A stretch of DNA of 64,000 nucleotides from an uncultured Phascolarctobacterium sp. (GTDB lineage: Bacteria; Bacillota; Negativicutes; Acidaminococcales; Acidaminococcaceae), in assembly GCA_900545535.1 (NCBI GenBank), contig UQZN01000005.1:1-64000 (forward strand), written 5' to 3'. Each line of letters opens with the position of its first letter. The first letter of the stretch is position 1. Below are positions 60,976-64,000 of the stretch, piece after piece. The position numbers were made by a program, and so were the translations under genes. The notes beneath the pieces are model-generated. The model saw only the letters and a program-made list of their open reading frames with translations. It did not search any database and was not told the origin of the DNA.

Positions 60976-62148
60976 ATGTTCGGTTTACGGTTGATTTTGA
61001 TTCTGGCGGTAGTTGGCGGTTTGATCGCGTTTATCGGTGATAAGCTGGGAAGCAAGATCGGCAAGAAGAAGCTTTCAGTTTTCGGCTTGCGGCCTTATCA
61101 TACTTCGGTGCTGATGACTGTTATAACCGGAATATTGATCGCCTCCATTACTTTGGTAACGATGGCGATTGCTTCTGATAGTGCCAGAACGGCAATGTTT
61201 GGTATGGAAAAATTGCAGAATGAATTAGCGGCTTTAAACCAGGAAAAAGAACAGGCCGCTGTGGCGCTGGAAAAAGCACAGGCTGATGTTGCTGATAAAA
61301 ATAAAGCTATTCGGGATTTGGATCAGCAGATAAAAGCCAGTGCGGCAGAAAAAGCAGTGATCGAGAATCAATTAGTTGCTGCGCGGCAGAATTATGAGCA
61401 GGCCAAAGGACAGCTGCAGCAGGCACAGACTGCTGTGGGTGAATTATCGCAGGCTAAACAGTCGCTTGAAGGCGAAGTAACTAATCTGGAACAGATGACA
61501 GAACGGCTGCGGCGCGGTATTTTAGCTATTCGTGAAGGGCAGGTCATTTTCCGCAGCGGCGAAGTGGTGTATGCTGGAGTGCTGCGAGGCGGGTTGAATA
61601 ATGAGGAAAACAACCGTCAAATGCAGCTGTTTTTAGCTACGGCTAATGAAGTGACGCTGCATCGTATGGGCGTAGAAGCCAAAGAACCGGTACAGGCGAT
61701 CTGGATGCCCAACGAGGTCATTGAAGAAGCCCTGGCCCGTATCCAGGCTGCGCAGGGGAATGTTTTTGTCAGAGTAAGGACTGTCGCCAACATTATTGCC
61801 GGTGAACCGGCTGTCTGTACGCTGGAACTGGCATCAGACAACCGCATTTACAAAAATAATGAGTTGATCTTCAGCAAGGAAATAGATCTTACCCAAAGCG
61901 CAAGCAGTATGAACGGTGAGATATTGGGCTTCTTGTCCGATATCAATCGTGTCGCCGTTGCTGCCGGCGTTATACCCGATCCTTTGACAGGTAAAGTCGG
62001 TAATATGGATGCGGGAACAATGGTCGAAACAGGGGAAAAAATGGCCAGGTATGGCGGCAAGGTCATGCTGAAAGCCTATGCCAAAGGCGATATCAATGCT
62101 TCCGGACCGGTTTTGCTGCGGTTAGAGGTGGAAAATGCCGACAAATGA
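60976..62148 (+). CDS. DUF3084-family membrane protein
   Basis: A 390-residue protein with two N-terminal membrane helices (about 3-20 and 43-68), a long Ala/Gln/Glu-rich coiled coil (about 75-185) and a C-terminal alpha/beta domain. The start (L-G-S-K-I-G-K-K-K-L-S-V-F-G-L-R-P) matches DUF3084, whose role is unknown. The ATG at 60976 follows AGGAGGTG. It overlaps the YqgF-like gene by 14 bases. Confidence 0.85.
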   Translation: MFGLRLILILAVVGGLIAFIGDKLGSKIGKKKLSVFGLRPYHTSVLMTVITGILIASITLVTMAIASDSARTAMFGMEKLQNELAALNQEKEQAAVALEKAQADVADKNKAIRDLDQQIKASAAEKAVIENQLVAARQNYEQAKGQLQQAQTAVGELSQAKQSLEGEVTNLEQMTERLRRGILAIREGQVIFRSGEVVYAGVLRGGLNNEENNRQMQLFLATANEVTLHRMGVEAKEPVQAIWMPNEVIEEALARIQAAQGNVFVRVRTVANIIAGEPAVCTLELASDNRIYKNNELIFSKEIDLTQSASSMNGEILGFLSDINRVAVAAGVIPDPLTGKVGNMDAGTMVETGEKMARYGGKVMLKAYAKGDINASGPVLLRLEVENADK

Positions 62149-62542
62149 AGCATGGTACTTAGGCGTTGACCCCGGTAGTGCCAAAACTGGCTTTGCCTGG
62201 GTAGCGGCTGATGGTAAAATCCAAAAGGTCGAGGTGCTGGCAACAGCAGCTTTAACAGAGCTGCTGCCGCAAATCCTGGCGGCTGCTCCGGCTGCGGTGA
62301 TTTTGGGCAACGGTACCAAAAGTGACAGCATCAGGCAAATGCTGTCAGCGGCAAATCCTGCAGGCAGCATCATAATGATAGAAGAAGGTTACAGCACAGA
62401 AGAGGCCAGAAAACTGTACTGGCAGGAAAACCCGCCGCATGGCTGGCGCCGGCTGCTGCCGTTAGGACTGCAGGTGCCGCCGGTAAATCTTGACGGTTAC
62501 GCCGCCGCTGTTCTGGTGCGGCGGTATTTAAACAAAATATGA
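62135..62542 (+). CDS. YqgF/RuvC-like RNase H-fold protein
   Basis: A 135-residue protein with the first RNase H-fold strand L-G-V-D-P-G-S-A-K-T-G, a strand V-I-L-G-N-G-T and the end N-L-D-G-Y-A-A-A-V-L-V-R-R-Y, resembling YqgF and RuvC. The first and last acidic residues are present, but no Glu is seen at the middle position, so catalysis is unsure. It is translationally coupled to the DUF3084 gene and followed by a terminator. Confidence 0.8.
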   Translation: MPTNEAWYLGVDPGSAKTGFAWVAADGKIQKVEVLATAALTELLPQILAAAPAAVILGNGTKSDSIRQMLSAANPAGSIIMIEEGYSTEEARKLYWQENPPHGWRRLLPLGLQVPPVNLDGYAAAVLVRRYLNKI

Positions 62543-62550
62543 GTTGAGGA

Positions 62551-62581
62551 AAAAGCACAGAGGCATGCCTCTGTGCTTTTT
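62551..62581. terminator. Terminator after YqgF-like gene
   Basis: A perfect 30-bp palindrome (AAAAGCACAGAGGCA and its reverse complement) with GCATGC at the centre and a T-run. It ends the long envelope operon. Confidence 0.9.
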
Positions 62582-62642
62582 AGCAGGGAAAATATTGCGC
62601 TGCGGCGAATAAAAACAGGTCAGATAAAATGGAGGTGGCAGA

Positions 62643-64000
62643 GTGGGAAGGTCAAAAAGCTTTGGTGTGATAGTGCTGACGATACTGCTGCTGGTAACAG
62701 CTGCGGTAAATGCGGCAGAAAAACCATTTGTTGAGATAGATATTTACAGCGTCAATGATTTTCACGGGCATCTGCGTGCTGAAGCCGCTGATCCAGGCAT
62801 GGCCGCTTTAGCAGGCGCTGTCAGCGAGCTGATGAAGCAAAATCCTGAGGGAGAGCTGCTTGTGGGCGCAGGAGATATGTTTTCAGGAACGATCGATGCC
62901 AATGAGTATCAGGGGCAGCCGGTGGTCATAGCAATGAATAAAATGGGTTTTGCTGCCAATGCGGCAGGCAATCATATTTTTGACTATCCGCTGGAGATCA
63001 TCAAAAAACAGGCGGCTGCCGCTGAATTTCCCCTTTTGGGAGCGAATATTCTTACAGCGGCTGGCGATAAAGTCGCAGAGCCTTTTCGACCCTATACCAT
63101 GCTGCAGAAACAGGGCCTGACGATAGGCATCATTGGGCTTACTACCCTGGAAACAAGGGACAAAGCCTCGCAGACTAATCTCCAGAAGGTAAAAATTCTG
63201 CCGCCGGAACAGGTAGCGCAGAGTTATATTGATGAGTTGAGAAATAAAGGGGCGCAAATCATTGTTTTACTGACACACATCGGCAGCAGCCAGGGAGAAA
63301 AAACTGCTGTAGAGGGTGAAATAATACCGCTGCTGCAAAAAATACAGGGAGTAGATGCCGTTATTACTGGCCATTCCCACTTATGCGTCAGCGGTGAGTA
63401 TAATAAGATCCCGATAGTACAGGCAGGCTGTTATGGCGAGGCTGTGGGCTGCATCCACCTGCTGTATTCGCGGGCGGATAAAAGAGTCGTTGCTGCTGGC
63501 TCACGTGTCTATAAGCTGGATCAATTGCCGAAAGTCCAGGATGCGGCGATGGAAAAGCTGTTGGCTCCGATCTTCAAAGATATAGATGCCCGGTATAATG
63601 CGGTGTTGGCGCTGAATGATCAGCTGCTGACCAATGACCGTAGTGGAGAGTCCAGGGTCGGCGATTATTTTATGGACCTTTTAAAAAGCGGCTTTAAGGC
63701 CGATGCAGCTTTATATAACGGCGGGGCTGTGCGTGCTGATCTGCCGGTGGGAACGGTAACGATGCGCGATTTAATAAAGATATTCCCCTTCGACAGCACT
63801 ATTTATGTGGCGGAAGTTCAAGGCAGCGATCTGCGGCAGGTGCTGGAACATGGTATCGGCAACCCCAATATCAGCAGGCTGCGCTTTTCCGGTCTGCAGG
63901 TCACTGCCGACACCGGTAAGCCCGAAGGACAAAGAATAAGCCGGGTTCTTTTAGCCGACGGCAGTGTGCTGGCAGATGAAAAATATTACAAGGTAGTAAG
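62643..64000 (+). CDS. Secreted 5'-nucleotidase family protein (partial)
   Basis: An exported metallophosphatase of the UshA/CpdB family, cut by the window end after about 452 residues. GTG start after GGAGGTGG and signal peptide (about 1-25, ending A-N-A-A). The metallophosphatase domain has V-N-D-F-H-G-H, G-A-G-D, G-N-H-I-F-D and T-G-H-S-H. The nucleotidase C-terminal domain starts near residue 325 with N-G-G-A-V-R-A-D and F-P-F-D-S. The usual G-N-H-E is G-N-H-I here. It likely hydrolyses nucleotides outside the cytoplasm. Confidence 0.9.
   Translation, partial: MGRSKSFGVIVLTILLLVTAAVNAAEKPFVEIDIYSVNDFHGHLRAEAADPGMAALAGAVSELMKQNPEGELLVGAGDMFSGTIDANEYQGQPVVIAMNKMGFAANAAGNHIFDYPLEIIKKQAAAAEFPLLGANILTAAGDKVAEPFRPYTMLQKQGLTIGIIGLTTLETRDKASQTNLQKVKILPPEQVAQSYIDELRNKGAQIIVLLTHIGSSQGEKTAVEGEIIPLLQKIQGVDAVITGHSHLCVSGEYNKIPIVQAGCYGEAVGCIHLLYSRADKRVVAAGSRVYKLDQLPKVQDAAMEKLLAPIFKDIDARYNAVLALNDQLLTNDRSGESRVGDYFMDLLKSGFKADAALYNGGAVRADLPVGTVTMRDLIKIFPFDSTIYVAEVQGSDLRQVLEHGIGNPNISRLRFSGLQVTADTGKPEGQRISRVLLADGSVLADEKYYKVV

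Noticed and set aside
1..64000. CRISPR arrays, rRNA and tRNA genes
   Set aside because: No regularly spaced repeats, rRNA segments or cloverleaf-forming sequences with T-loop consensus were noticed; a dedicated scan was not possible.

Overview
The window is a chromosomal segment of a diderm Firmicute (class Negativicutes; an Acidaminococcaceae member such as Phascolarctobacterium is my best guess). The evidence is a Bacillus-like housekeeping gene order (rpmE, prfA, prmC, ywlC/sua5, rpiB, ywlG, glyA, upp, comEB, wecA/tagO, wecB, atp operon, murA, mreB) continuing directly into a large outer-membrane and lipopolysaccharide cluster. The genus is inference; no rRNA gene is present to settle it.

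Layout. 1-2900 is an accessory-looking stretch: a small DUF1659 protein and a phage-type amidase on the minus strand, a structured leader between them, a 1-kb intergenic block with large inverted and direct repeats, and an AT-rich two-gene unit with a nucleotidyltransferase-fold protein. 3030-13840 is housekeeping: acyl-CoA thioesterase, L31, YqhQ, RF1 and its methylase, threonylcarbamoyl-AMP synthase, RpiB, YwlG, GlyA, Upp, dCMP deaminase, and two polyprenol/UDP-GlcNAc enzymes. 13960-20600 is the F1Fo ATP synthase operon. 20700-25800 holds two small unknown proteins, MurA, MreB, a secreted phosphodiester glycosidase-like protein and a small secreted lipoyl-fold-like protein.

From 25876 to 62150 almost everything is envelope biogenesis: a SpoIVB-type S55 protein, MlaE-MlaF-MlaD (MlaD with a beta-rich C-terminal extension), TolC, TamB, a small sigma factor, a one-pass membrane protein, BamA, an unassigned outer-membrane protein, three OmpH/Skp-like chaperones, LpxD, an LpxL-type acyltransferase, LpxC, FabZ, LpxA, LpxI, LpxB, MsbA, a WaaA-LpxK fusion, KdsB, KdsA, KdsD, KdsC, a second acyltransferase, LptC, LptA, LptB and an LptF/G permease. 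These cover most of the route from UDP-GlcNAc to Kdo-lipid A, its flipping and export, plus outer-membrane protein assembly and phospholipid traffic. A DUF3084 protein, a YqgF/RuvC-like protein and a truncated secreted 5'-nucleotidase close the window.

The most striking observation is in the ATP synthase operon. There is no separate atpH. The gene in its place encodes only the C-terminal (OSCP-like) half of subunit delta, fused in frame to the N-terminus of subunit alpha. Other points of interest are a pair of promoter-like inverted repeats near the amidase, a leader RNA with mutually exclusive folds, the WaaA-LpxK fusion, a possible sigma/anti-sigma pair next to bamA, and a palindromic operator on the tolC promoter.
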